Shown here: piece by piece, positions 10,502 to 23,149 of the stretch
Position numbering within the stretch: the stretch's first letter is position 1
Layout of the letters: each line of letters opens with the position of its first letter
Source of the DNA: Luidia sarsii
Taxonomy: Eukaryota > Echinodermata > Asteroidea > Paxillosida > Luidiidae
Length of the DNA: 64,000 bases
Direction: 5' to 3'
Assembly: GCA_949987565.1 (NCBI GenBank)
Contig: OX465121.1
Coordinates: 1,505,117 to 1,569,116 of the forward strand
Notes under the pieces: generated by a model
What the model saw: the letters and a program-made list of their open reading frames with translations, nothing else
Database searches by the model: none
What the model was told of the DNA's origin: nothing
Made by a program: the position numbers and the translations under genes

Positions 10502-13500
10502 ATGGCTGCCGCATTTTGGCTCGCTGGATGGGAGAAACATCTTCTTGATCAACTGAGGGTGAATTTCTCCCTTTTTCCCAAACGTGAGTAAAACAAAATG
10601 ACCAATAATGGAATCTGTGATTCTCACTGAATCAAAAATGGGCTGTTTTGGGGGTAAATCTGGGGTAAATCTGTGGATTTCGGTCGGGGTTAGTAAATTC
10701 CAGCATTGCATAGCCAGTTTCCTTGGACCCTATAGTCACCCGATCCTCCAAATTCCAAATTTTTAGAAAAAAGGGTGACTTGTCTGGTCCAAGTTACTTG
10801 AACTAACCGCACCGTACATATTACATCAATGTTGTTAAACTTTTTGGCCTTTGACCTCCTGACCCAAGTTGTCCCCATTTTTTGTCAAGTCATGAACTGG
10901 AGAGAAGATTTCTGCCTCCAGTTCATGACTGTTGACCACGATTGTAACGCCTCTTCACAACTAGTGAACTTGTGAACTTGGCAATCATGACACGATTGGA
11001 ATACGGCAATAGTACGGGCTATTTAAGGCAAGCTTTTAGTTTAATACCCCATGAATACCCTCACTGTAAAACTTAAAAGTCTAGAACAAAACCTGCTTAA
11101 CCACTTTGCACTGGGACCTCCAAAATCGGAGTTCCCTTGGTTTGACTATGCGACGGGGCCCTCTGAATCCGGGCACCACTATTGTCCACATTTTAAACAA
11201 AGACTCTTTTCAGCTTTGAATAAATCAATACGTGGGACCTTTACTGTGGATGATTGGGGGATAGCACACTGCCACGGGAGACATTGTGTTGGCATGCCAC
11301 ACAGCCCAACGGTCGTCGGTCAGGCAGTGGAATTCCACCCACATTCTTCACTGCAATCTGTACGCTCGGTTGGGGCTGACCACTTCGAAGATTTGACAGC
11401 CTGGAGTGGAGGCTAGTCTGCGGCCAGGGACTGTCGGTATCATACATGCACACACGGACACACAAGTCACGCTATGCAAATTGACAAATTCTCTTTACAA
11501 AAGCCACACAAAATTGTGCCAGGTTTTACTCTCTTGTACCCATAGTACATGTATACCCTTTTTGATTTATTTCACAGAAATATATTATTCCAATTGTTTT
11601 AGCGAGATTTGAAAATGAGGCATTGTTCAAAATCCCCTGTATGGCGGTCGTGGGCAGTGGGAAAATGCCCAGTGTCAAGTGGCTGACCCAAATTAAATCA
11701 CAAATAATGTAGACAATATCCATGATTTCATTGTCTGGCACAACCACTTCCCCCAAAATTGACCTATTTAGTTTGATAAAAAAATAAATCATGATTTTTA
11801 TGTAAGTGTACTGACAGTTGCTGGTAGACACAATCAGACACAAAATCATGATTTTGGAAAAAGAAAAAAGTCCAATTTTTTGGGCAAGTGGTTGTGCGAG
11901 ACCATGAATATTTTCTACATAAATACAATACATGTAGGTGCCCTTTTTTGTGTGGTCTAAGATTTTTCCACTCGTTTACGGTGAAGGGACTATTAAACTA
12001 AAATCTTTAGGTTAGTGAGGACAATGGAGCAATTGAAACTGACTGAAGCAACATTCTTTCCTGTTCAATGGTTAGAATGATCTCATCCTCAGCCAGACTA
12101 TATTTGATTAAACAAAATGTGTTTAATTAAGTGGAAAAATTTCTAAAGACAGTATTCAAATTTCCCCAATAATAATTGCTCATATACGAACATACTTACA
12201 TAGTTTTAAAATTCCTTCCACATTTGTTATCTTTCTGCTGCAGGGTCATCTGATCCTTGTGACTGACTCATTGACAGATGGAAGCTTCCTTATACACCAT
12301 TTTCTTTCAGCTTTTCTGAAAGGTAAACCCATCCAAAATTGCTTGAGTTGCACTCATCATTTATTTTGTTTCAAAATTTAAAGTTTTTGGCATTCTGACC
12401 TTTGCGAAAGGTTCTGACTTGTTCGACCTGCCATGGTGCAAAAGAAAGTACATGATGTAAAACCATGCATGCAGCATATGGTAAAGTGCAATGTGCATCT
12501 AAGTGTACATGTACACTGTACTTAACATGTTTAAGACAGTGAATATGAGATGGCAAGGCCTCCATGAATATGATGCATCAAAAATACAATAAAGAAGCAG
12601 CCTCTTTTGAAAGTAAGATTTTGTAATTGGTATATTCCTTTATTCCCAAACAGGAGGCAAACATGTTTGTTTCTTAGCCTTGGCCCAGTCGTTTGGCCAT
12701 TACAATGCAGTGTCACAGAAGCTAGTAAGTAAATTGATCAAGCATATTCTCCTTTCTTTAAAATGAAATGTGAAATCCAAGGTTAACATGACTTAATCAT
12801 TGTGCATGATGATATTGATTACAGTTAATGTAAAAAGTGGTCCATTTCAGGGTTTGGCAATGTTTATCATTGACTGTATAATAGAAACCATAACACAGGT
12901 ACTTGTATAATATTCTTCTTTTTTTTCCAGGGAGTTAATTTAGTTTCTGCTAGAGACAGTGGGCATCTAATCTTTGTCAATGGATTAGATTTTTCCCTTC
13001 AGCTGTTAGGTGGAAATCAGAGCAATCAACCACCAGTGGCCTTGCAATGTTTGAAGTAAGTATAGAATGTTCTTGCAGATTCCCTTTCATGTTTAACCCC
13101 TTCACGGCGGGATTATTTTAGTGCCAATGGCCATCACAGTGCCATTTCAAAAGCTTGCTAAACAATCAGAGAACATTAAACCTGCAAAATAAATCACTAA
13201 GAGTGCACTATTTGTATCAGTGAATCAAATGTGGCACAGAAGAAAGTCTGCGTGGCTTTTGTCAAGGGATTATCAGCCCTCAAAGATGAGCCTTTTGTGT
13301 AGTCCAATGGAGCGTCGGTTCCGAGAACTGCGTGTGATGCTACCTTTTGACTGCAAACATTCATGCACTGCAGCGGACAAAGAATCCAGCTGGACGGCCT
13401 CAACAGAGAGCGCGATTTGCGATAAAGACAGCAGGCACATTCCATAGTCTCTCTGGTGACTGCATTGGTTGTGAGGCAGGCCAGCACACTATCTGCCATA

Positions 13501-16500
13501 GTAGCGCGCAGACCCTCGATCGTTCACAATGAAGCCCCACAATAGCTCCAATGTTACCGCTGATCTGGCAATTCATGCAGCAACTGACATCAAAAAAGGT
13601 GTTTGTCATGATACATATTGCTGAAAAAAGTCTTTGACTACAGTTTAGCGGCGTCCAATTGTTGAAACCCACTACGCATGCATAGGGGCTTCCCGGCTCA
13701 AAGGGGTCAATGTACATAGTACAATGTACTTAGCAGTCATACAAAGCTAGTCAGTTCGCTGTAAACTGTAACAGTGTAAGAAGAACTCAATCATATTTCA
13801 TGTCTTTCCCTTTACTGCCAAATGGTGCAATGAACATAGAGGCTCAAGAACTATGTATGGAAAATAACATCAAGACCTCATACAATGAGACGTGAATGTG
13901 TGAAGTTTTTAGTCAGCAGTTACTTATTAGCACTTAATTGCCTTAAAATGACCCCAAATAAATTGAACTATGCGTTAATCCTCATTATGAATACCACATT
14001 CATTTGCCAAGTGATACCTCACATAGCGATTCATGTACCAAGTCATACCTCACATAGTGATTTATTTGCAAAGTGATACCTCACATAGTGATTAATTTGC
14101 CAAGTGATACCTCACATAGTGATTCATGTACCAAGTGATACCTCACATAGTGATTCATATGCCAGGTCATACCTCACTTAGTGATTCATTTGCCAAGTCA
14201 TACCTCACATAGTGATTCATTTGCCAAGTCATACCTCACATAGTGATTCATTTGCCAAGTGATACCTCACATAGTGATTCATATGCCAAGTGATACCTCA
14301 CATAGTAATTCATTTGCCAAGTCATAACTCACATAGTGATTCATTTGCCAAGTCATACCTCACATAGTGATTCATTTGCCAAGTGATACCTCACATAGTG
14401 ATTCATTTGCCAAGTGATACCTCACATAGTGATTCATATGCCAAGTGATACCTCACATAGTGATTCATTTGCCAAGTGATACCTCACATAGTGATTCATA
14501 TGCCAAGTGATACCTCACATAGTGATTCATATGCCAAGTGATACCTCACATAGTGATTCCTTTGCCAAGTGATACCTCACATAGTGATTCATTTGCCAAG
14601 TCATACCTCACATAGTGATTCATTTGCCAAGTCATACCTCACATAGTGATTCATATGCCAAGTCATACCTCACATAGTGATTCATATGCCAAGTGATACC
14701 TCACATAGTGATTCATTTGCCAAGTCATACCTCACATAGTGATTCATTTGCCAAGTGATACCTCACATAGTGATTCATATGCCAAGTGATACCTCACATA
14801 GTAATTCATTTGCCAAGTCATACCTCACATAGTGATTCATTTGCCAAGTGATACCTCACATAGTGATTCATTTGCCAAGTGATACCTCACATAGTGATTC
14901 ATTTGCCAGGTCATACCTCACATAGTGATTCATTTGCCAAGTGATACCTCACATAGTGATTCATATGCCAGGTCATACCTCACATAGTGATTCATATGCC
15001 AAGTCATACCTCACATAGTGATTCATTTGCCAAGTCATACCTCACATAGTGATTCATTTGCCAAGTGATACCTCACATAGTGATTCATTTGCCATGTGAT
15101 ACCTCACATAGTGATTCATATGCCAAGTGATACCTCACATAGTGATTCATTTGCCAAGTGATACCTCACATAGTGATTCATTTGCCATGTGATACCTCAC
15201 ATAGTGATTCATTTGCCAAGTCATACCTCACATAGTGATTCATATGCCAAGTGATACCTCACATAGTGATTCCTTTGCCAAGTGATACCTCACATAGTGA
15301 TTCATTTGCCAAGTCATACCTCACATAGTGATTCATTTGCCAAGTCATACCTCACATAGTGATTCATATGCCAAGTCATACCTCACATAGTGATTCATAT
15401 GCCAAGTGATACCTCACATAGTGATTCATTTGCCAAGTCATACCTCACATAGTGATTCATATGCCAAGTCATACCTCACATAGTGATTCATATGCCAAGT
15501 GATACCTCACATAGTGATTCATTTCCCAAGTCATACCTCACATAGTGATTCATTTCCCAAGTCATACCTCACATCACTATGTGAGGTATCACTTGGCATA
15601 TGAATCACTATGTGAGGTATCACATTCATTTGCCAAGTCATACCTCACATAGTGATTCATATGCCAAGTCATACCTCACATAGTGATTCATTTCCCAAGT
15701 CATACCTCACATAGTGATTCATTTGCCAAGTGATACCTCACATAGTGATTCATATGCCAAGTCATACCTCACATAGTGATTCATTTCCCAAGTCATACCT
15801 CACATAGTGATTCATTTGCCAAGTCATACCTCACATAGTGATTCATTTGCCAAGTCATACCTCACATAGTGATTCATTTGCCAAGTGATATCTCACATAG
15901 TGATTCATATGCCAAGTGATACCTCACATAGTGATTCATTTGCCAGGTCATACCTCACATAGTAATTCATATGCCAGGTCATACCTCACTTAGTGATTCA
16001 TTTGCCAAGTCATACCTCACATAGTGATTCATTTGCCAAGTCATACCTCACATAGTGATTCATTTGCCAGGTCATACCTCACATAGTGATTCATTTGCCA
16101 AGTGATACCTCACATAGTGATTCATATGCCAAGTGATACCTCACATAGTGATTCATTTGCCAAGTCATACCTCACATAGTGATTCATATGCCAAGTGATA
16201 CCTCACATAGTGATTCATATGCCAAGTCATACCTCACATAGTGATTCATTTGCCAAGTGATACCTCACATAGTGATTCATATGCCAAGTGATACCTCACA
16301 TAGTGATTCATTTGCCAAGTCATACCTCACATAGTGATTCATTTGCCAAGTGATACCTCACATAGTGATTCATATGCCAAGTGATACCTCACATAGTGAT
16401 TCATATGCCAAGTGATACCTCACATAGTGATTCATATGCCAAGTGATACCTCACATAGTGATTCATTTGCCAAGTCATACCTCACATAGTGATTCATATG

Positions 16501-19500
16501 CCAAGTGATACCTCACTTAGTGATTCATTTCCCAAGTCATACCTCACATAGTGATTCATTTGCCAAGTGATACCTCACATAGTGATTCATTTGCCAAGTC
16601 ATACCTCACATAGTGATTCATATGCCAAGTGATACCTCACATATTGATTCATTTCCCAAGTCATACCTCACATAGTGATTCATTTGCCAAGTGATACCTC
16701 ACATAGTGATTCATTTGCCATGTGATACATGTGTACCTCACATAGTGATTCATTTGCCAAGTCATACCTCACTTAGTGATTCATTTGCCAAGTGATACCT
16801 CACATAGTGATTCATTTGCCATGTGATACCTCACATAGTGATTCATATGCCAAGTGATACCTCACATAGTGATTCATTTGCCAAGTGATACCTCACATAG
16901 TGATTCATTTGCCATGTGATACCTCACATAGTGATTCATTTGCCAAGTCATACCTCACATAGTGATTCATTTGCCAAGTCATACCTCACATAGTGATTCA
17001 TTTGCCATGTGATACCTCACATAGTGATTCATATGCCAGGTCATACCTCACATAGTGATTCATATGCCAGGTCATACCTCACATAGTGATTCATTTGCCA
17101 TGTGATACCTCACATAGTGATTCATTTGCCAAGTGATACCTCACATAGTGATTCATTTGCCAAGTCATACCTCACTTAGTGATTCATTTGCCAAGTGATA
17201 CATCACTTAGTGATTCATTTGCCAAGTGATGCCTCACATAGTGATTCATATGCCAAGTGATACCTCACATAGTGATTCATTTGCCATGTGATACATGTGT
17301 ACCTCACATAGTGATTCATTTGCCAAGTCATACCTCACATAGTGATTCATATGCCAAGTGATACCTCACATAGTAATTCATTTGCCAAGTCATACCTCAC
17401 ATAGTGATTCATTTGCCAAGTCATACCTCACATAGTGATTCATTTGCCAAGTCATACCTCACTTAGTAATTCATTTGCCAAGTGATACCTCACATAGTGA
17501 TTCATTTGCCAAGTGATACCTCACATAGTGATTCATATGCCAAGTGATACCTCACATAGTAATTCATTTGCCAAGTCATACCTCACATAGTGATTCATTT
17601 GCCAAGTCATACCTCACATAGTGATTCATTTGCCAAGTCATACCTCACATAGTGATTCATATGCCAAGTGATACCTCACATAGTGATTCATTTGCCAAGT
17701 CATACCTCACATAGTGATTCATTTGCCAAGTGATACCTCACATAGTGATTCATTTGCCATGTGATACATGTGTACCTCACATAGTGATTCATATGCCAAG
17801 TCATACCTCACATAGTGATTCATTTGCCAAGTCATACCTCACATAGTGATTCATATGCCAAGTCATACCTCACATAGTGATTCATTTGCCAAGTGATACC
17901 TCACATAGTGATTCATATGCCAAGTCATACCTCACATAGTGATTCATATGCCAAGTCATACCTCACATAGTGATTCATTTGCCAAGTGATACCTCACATA
18001 GTGATTCATTTGCCAGGTCATACCTCACATAGTGATTCATTTGCCAAGTCATACCTCACATAGTGATTCATATGCCAAGTGATACCTCACATAGTGATTC
18101 ATATGCCAAGTCATACCTCACATAGTGATTCATTTGCCAAGTGATACCTCACATAGTGATTAATTTGCCAAGTGATACCTCACATAGTGATTCATTTGCC
18201 AAGTCATACCTCACATAGTGATTCATATGCCAAGTGATACCTCACATAGTAATTCATTTGCCAAGTCATACCTCACATAGTGATTCATTTGCCAAGTGAT
18301 ATCTCACATAGTGATTAATTTGCCAAGTGATACCTCACATAGTGATTCATTTGCCAAGTGATACCTCACATAGTGATTCATTTGCCAGGTCATACCTCAC
18401 ATAGTGATTCATTTGCCAAGTCATACCTCACATAGTGATTCATATGCCAAGTGATACCTCACATAGTGATTCATATGCCAAGTCATACCTCACATAGTGA
18501 TTCATTTGCCAAGTGATACCTCACATAGTGATTAATTTGCCAAGTGATACCTCACATAGTGATTCATTTGCCAAGTCATACCTCACATAGTGATTCATAT
18601 GCCAAGTGATACCTCACATAGTAATTCATTTGCCAAGTCATACCTCACATAGTGATTCATTTGCCAAGTGATATCTCACATAGTGATTAATTTGCCAAGT
18701 GATACCTCACATAGTGATTCATTTGCCAGGTCATACCTCACATAGTGATTCATTTGCCAAGTCATACCTCACATAGTGATTCATATGCCAAGTGATACCT
18801 CACATAGTGATTCATATGCCAAGTCATACCTCACATAGTGATTCATTTGCCAAGTGATACCTCACATAGTGATTAATTTGCCAAGTGATACCTCACATAG
18901 TGATTCATTTGCCAAGTCATACCTCACATAGTGATTCATATGCCAAGTGATACCTCACATAGTAATTCATTTGCCAAGTCATACCTCACATAGTGATTCA
19001 TTTGCCAAGTGATACCTCACATAGTGATTAATTTGCCAAGTGATACCTCACATAGTGATTCATTTGCCAAGTCATACCTCACATAGTGATTCATATGCCA
19101 AGTGATACCTCACATAGTAATTCATTTGCCAAGTCATACCTCACATAGTGATTCATTTGCCAAGTGATACCTCACATAGTAATTCATTTGCCAAGTGATA
19201 TCTCACATAGTGATTCATATGCCAAGTGATACCTCACATAGTAATTCATTTGCCAAGTCATACCTCACATAGTGATTCATTTGCCAAGTGATACCTCACA
19301 TAGTGATTCATATGCCAAGTCATACCTCACATAGTGATTCATTTGCCAAGTGATACCTCACATAGTGATTAATTTGCCAAGTGATACCTCACATAGTGAT
19401 TCATTTGCCAAGTCATACCTCACATAGTGATTCATATGCCAAGTGATACCTCACATAGTAATTCATTTGCCAAGTCATACCTCACATAGTGATTCATTTG

Positions 19501-21892
19501 CCAAGTCATACCTCACTTAGTGATTCATTTGCCAAGTGATACCTCACATAGTAATTCATTTGCCAAGTGATACCTCACATAGTGATTCATTTGCCAAGTG
19601 ATACCTCACATAGTGATTCATATGCCAAGTCATACCTCACATAGTGATTCATTTGCCAAGTGATACCTCACATAGTGATTAATTTGCCAAGTGATACCTC
19701 ACATAGTGATTCATTTGCCAAGTCATACCTCACATAGTGATTCATATGCCAAGTGATACCTCACATAGTAATTCATCTTAAGAGCTGCCTGAGTTTTGTA
19801 TATTACAAGGTTTTTCTTACAACACTAATGATGAAAGAGTAAGGAATACTGGAGACATTTATACTTTATTGTTACAGTTTTGATTAAGGCCGCTTTTTAG
19901 CAAACATGGTAAAATCCATCCAAATTGGCTATAAAAAAGATACACAATTAATTGATACAACATTTTTTGAAATGCTGTTCGATATATATAAAAACAAGTG
20001 CTATTTTACAAAACTCATTTGTAGTACCACTCTTTTTTTGTCCCCCAAAGTTCCAAACTGACAGTCAATCAAATTCAGCATTTGCGGTTTTCTTTTATCT
20101 ATAATCTCCTAGCATAATGCCATCTTCTATGAAAGATGACTCCTAAAACTTGTATAAGGCCAACGTGCAGTTAAGAAAATGCTAACTACTATTTTGGCAC
20201 ACTTTGAACCCATCCTGGCCCATTGTGTATTGGTCCACCTATTCATTGATCTTAAACAGTCTGCAATTATTGTGTCATCAAGCTTAGATTATATTATCTT
20301 TTGACAGGGATACAACGGCTACTGTGCAACCATTGTATCAGGCAATTCTTGAAGCACTGTCTAGTAGATGTAGCAATGGAGAGGGTGTGTGTAACACACC
20401 AAGTCTATTGTTAATTGATGACCTAAGTATCCTTATCTCTCTGGGACTTAGTGTTCAGCAAGTGGTGCAATTCATACACTACTGTCAATGCTCACAGGTT
20501 AGTAAGAAATAATAGCATGATACATGGATCATTGCCAATGTAAAATTCATACAATGTATATTACACTTCAAAATTTAGTCTTCTTCCACAGCCACAGGCT
20601 GAGAAAGTTGTGGAGGTGAACAATTAAATCAAATCAACTTTCTAATTCATTAGTAGCCATATTTTCATATTTGCTTATTGGTAACTTGATTTTTAATCTA
20701 GAACTTAAAATCAGGTTTTGTGCTATAAATCCCTGATCCTGATTGTACCCCAATGTGACTCATGGTATGTATTTGTATGTTTAGATAATAGGACTCGGTA
20801 TTCCTTGTAATCTGCTATCCCCAAACATGTACATGTATAGCTACATGTAGCTAATACCCTACCCATAGCAGGAGCACCCCAATCAATGATTTTGACAGAT
20901 TTTGGTACCAATACCACATATTATTTTCATACTACATGATGATGTACATGTATAATCACCATCATCATATCATGAATAGATATGACCAACTATTGACATA
21001 CATGTTTGTGTTGATCTATTGACAGCCTGATATGACCATTGTGTGTCTGGTTCATCAGGACAAAGACAATGAGGACGACAGCAGTGCTTCTCTTTTAACT
21101 CAACTTTCTCATCGTAGTCATTGCCTTCTTCAGGTGCAAGGCTTAGGAAGTGGCTTCTCCAAAGATGTACATGGCCAGGTTATTATAATGCTTTTTTTTC
21201 TTACAAGTTTAAAGAGGACAATTAGATAAGGACATTGACTAAACTGAAAAAGTCTACAATTTGGTTATGATAAGTGATTTAAGAATTATTTTGGCAATAT
21301 GGACTCAGTACCTGTATCTATATGTGTGGTGTCTACGTTGTTGGTTTACTTAAATGAAACTACATGTACTGTGAAACTTAATAAGAAAACCCCTTTTTGA
21401 AACTCAGTATATCTGTAAGCTAATTAATAGTGCATATTATTCAGGTAAACACTATCACAAATTGATGGCTGATTGGCTGTAGATGTTGATTAAATGAACA
21501 ACTCTATGAATTGTTCTTAACAGCTATAGTAACGAATGTGTCATCGAGATCAGTGACCTTCATTTATTTAAAAGGAATCTCAAAGAATACCTCCTTCACA
21601 TATCTCATTTAATAAACAATTTCTTGAGTGGCATTTAACCTTAAAATGGAAACGAGTAAAAAGGTTGATGCAACAATATTTGTAGAAAAAAATCAGACTT
21701 AACTAGAATTTCCTGGTAATCATTCTGAAGTGAATTTTTGTTTTCTTACCTGTCATTCAGCTTAAAATCTGCAAGAGAGATCCAGCAGGAATGAGGTCAG
21801 GGAGGAACCCACCAGATAGAACACTACAGTACAAGATTCTTGACAAATCAGTTTCATTCTTTGCTGTTGGCACCTCATCAGCCGTCCTATGA
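10502..21892 (+). CDS. ELP6: Elongator complex protein 6 (seven exons)
   Basis: ELP6 is a catalytically inactive RecA-fold subunit of the Elp4-5-6 ring of Elongator, the cytoplasmic complex that modifies wobble uridine 34 of tRNAs. Exons are 10502-10558, 12244-12322, 12654-12724, 12931-13055, 20308-20497, 21026-21178 and 21761-21892. All have GT-AG borders and phases join without a stop, giving 268 residues against about 266 in human. Diagnostic stretches are DGSFLIHHFLSAFLK (exon 2), CFLALAQSFGHYNAVSQKL (3), GVNLVSARDSGHLIFVNGL (4), LLLIDDLSILISLG and VQFIHYC (5), LTQLSHRSHCLLQ and GLGSGFSKDVHGQ (6), and YKILDKSVSFFAVGTSSAVL then TGA (7). Exon 1 is the weakest. Its ATG has good context (AAAGATGGC), but the phase-compatible donor is GTGAAT at 10559; the stronger GTGAGT at 10584 would run into a stop in exon 2. 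Intron 4 (7.25 kb) holds a 5.8-kb satellite. Confidence 0.9.
10888..10930. repeat. Perfect 15-bp hairpin in ELP6 intron 1
   Basis: AGTCATGAACTGGAG (10888-10902) and CTCCAGTTCATGACT (10916-10930) are exact reverse complements around a 13-base loop. It may be the core of a small foldback element. No wider homology is seen in the window. Confidence 0.6.
10931..12243. other. Remainder of ELP6 intron 1, nothing recognised
   Basis: An open frame of 121 codons at 11051-11416 has no recognisable domain, conserved motif or splice support. Otherwise this is AT-rich intron. The acceptor at 12243 follows a pyrimidine tract ending CTGCTGCAG. Confidence 0.4.
13092..13710. mobile_element. Possible MITE in ELP6 intron 4
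   Basis: TTTAACCCCTTCACGGCGGGA near 13092 resembles the reverse complement of the sequence near 13710 (TTGACCCCTTTGAGCCGGGA), about 15 of 20 positions, enclosing about 620 bp that is more GC-rich than its surroundings. No transposase is present and no target duplication is clear. Weak call. Confidence 0.3.
13997..19776 (+). repeat. 31-bp satellite array inside ELP6 intron 4
   Basis: About 186 head-to-tail copies of a 31-bp monomer, built of ATTCATTTGCCAAGTG then ATACCTCACATAGTG. Monomers differ at a few positions that mostly take two states: GTGATACC or GTCATACC, ATTTGCC or ATATGCC, GTGATT or GTAATT, CATAG or CTTAG. In the distal third the variants recur in order. TTTGCCAGGTCAT appears at about 18011, 18383 and 18724, that is 372 and 341 bp apart (12 and 11 monomers), so a higher-order repeat is forming. 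Three monomers carry an 8-bp insertion and one patch is inverted. The array ends sharply at ATTCATCTTAAG. Confidence 0.97.
15573..15623 (-). repeat. Inverted patch of 1.6 monomers within the 31-bp satellite
   Basis: For 51 bp the satellite reads on the opposite strand (CACTATGTGAGGTATCACTT), then returns to normal orientation. It starts inside a monomer at CCTCACAT|CACTATG, making a near-perfect local palindrome at that junction. Confidence 0.95.
19777..20307. other. Distal part of ELP6 intron 4, nothing recognised
   Basis: AT-rich sequence with no open frame of note. It ends at the exon 5 acceptor TTTTGACAG. Confidence 0.5.
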
Positions 21893-22640
21893 CGGGACTG
21901 CTCTTTCTCCATTGTGTGCAGATGTAAGGTTCTCATAGTATGTGATATTGGAAATTCTGAATTTGTTTTACAGCACACAATTCACATGAACTCAGTGTCC
22001 TTACGCACAGTGCATAGGATTGAGAGCTCAACCCACCCTGGATGCCAGCTGTGCCAAGATATAACCAGCAGCATCAAGCAAGCAAATCATACTCAAGTCA
22101 TAGCATTGCAAACATCTTGTTATGAAGTAAGATTTTCTTAGCTATCCTAGTGCCATGTGGTCAAGGTCTATTGTTGCCCAGTGGTTAGGAACATGCATCA
22201 TAGACTTTGAGTGTTTAATTGCCACTTGATGTCAATCATCTTACTGCCATATGTACTACTCTCAGATCGCAAAAAAATTCTGCATAAAGTTATCAATAAT
22301 GATCATGACTGGGGTATAGCTTGATTGTAAATTGTCATTTGCCAACTTGTGTTTTTGCAAGGTCTACCTGAAGGTGGCTGGATGGTATGGTATGTAATTT
22401 ACATCATGTATGATTGATTGAGATAATAGTACAACTATCCATTATTTAGCAATATTTGTATCTCCACAAGAGTATTAGCCAGAGAGACATTTTTACTAGT
22501 GTGGAGACTGACATCAGAAAGAGGCTAACATTTGACTATGCTGCTCACAGCTCACCAGAAGGCAGTGGGGTGGGTGCATAGTAAATGCTCAGTCTGGTAA
22601 TCAGATTGCTAGGAGATATGTCAGAACAACATTAGCTCCA
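21893..22640. other. ELP6 3' flank, nothing certain
   Basis: This follows the ELP6 stop codon and should contain its 3' untranslated region. I do not see a convincing AATAAA within the first 700 bp. No other gene or repeat was recognised. Confidence 0.35.
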
Positions 22641-23013
22641 GAATTCCTAAATTATGTGAATATATGAAATATAATTGGAATTCTATTAATAATAATGAAG
22701 TACAAGTCGAAGAGGGTTTGCATTCCTTTCCACGTGATAGGTATGCGGACCACACAATAATTATATTCAAAGCTTCTATTGATATACAAATACAACGCTG
22801 TGGTAGGCCCCAGTATAAAGCCCAAGCAGGAGGCATCTTTTCGGAGTGCCAGAGAAAAGACCCGTAGTTGTACAAGTAGGGTGGGAAAAGCATAATACCT
22901 GCCAAAAATCCTCTCAGAAAAAGGGGTGGGACCCTCTTCGACTTGTACTTCATTATTATTAATAGAATTTCAATTACATTTCATATACATGTATTCACAT
23001 AATTAAGGAATTC
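22641..23013. mobile_element. 373-bp foldback element with long inverted arms
   Basis: The left arm (22641-22717) and right arm (22931-23013) are nearly perfect reverse complements. Both begin at GAATTC, run through ATTATGTGAAT and CTATTAATAATAATGAAG, and end at GTCGAAGAGGGT. The right arm has six extra bases (ACATGT) between T and A of one TA. It sits directly beside the DIRS-like element, and part of the arm (GTACAAGTC...AGAGGGTTTGCAT) recurs at 23027-23060. So it may be a terminal structure of that element rather than independent. Confidence 0.65.
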
Positions 23014-23149
23014 TATTGCATAACACTCGTACAAGTCTTCAGAGGGTTTGCATGTTCAAAGCTGAACGAGAGACCAGAATAAATGACAAACGGAGTCAAA
23101 AGATCTATCTTGCAGTGGCATTAGCCAATATATTGGTGCATCATGTACA

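Noticed and set aside
11051..11416. 121-codon frame in ELP6 intron 1
   Set aside because: No recognisable domain, no splice or start support, and its end overlaps an opposite-strand frame. I cannot support it as a gene.
13997..19776. CRISPR-like array of short regularly spaced repeats
   Set aside because: There are no unique spacers; the 31-bp units are contiguous and nearly identical, and the host is an animal genome. It is a satellite.
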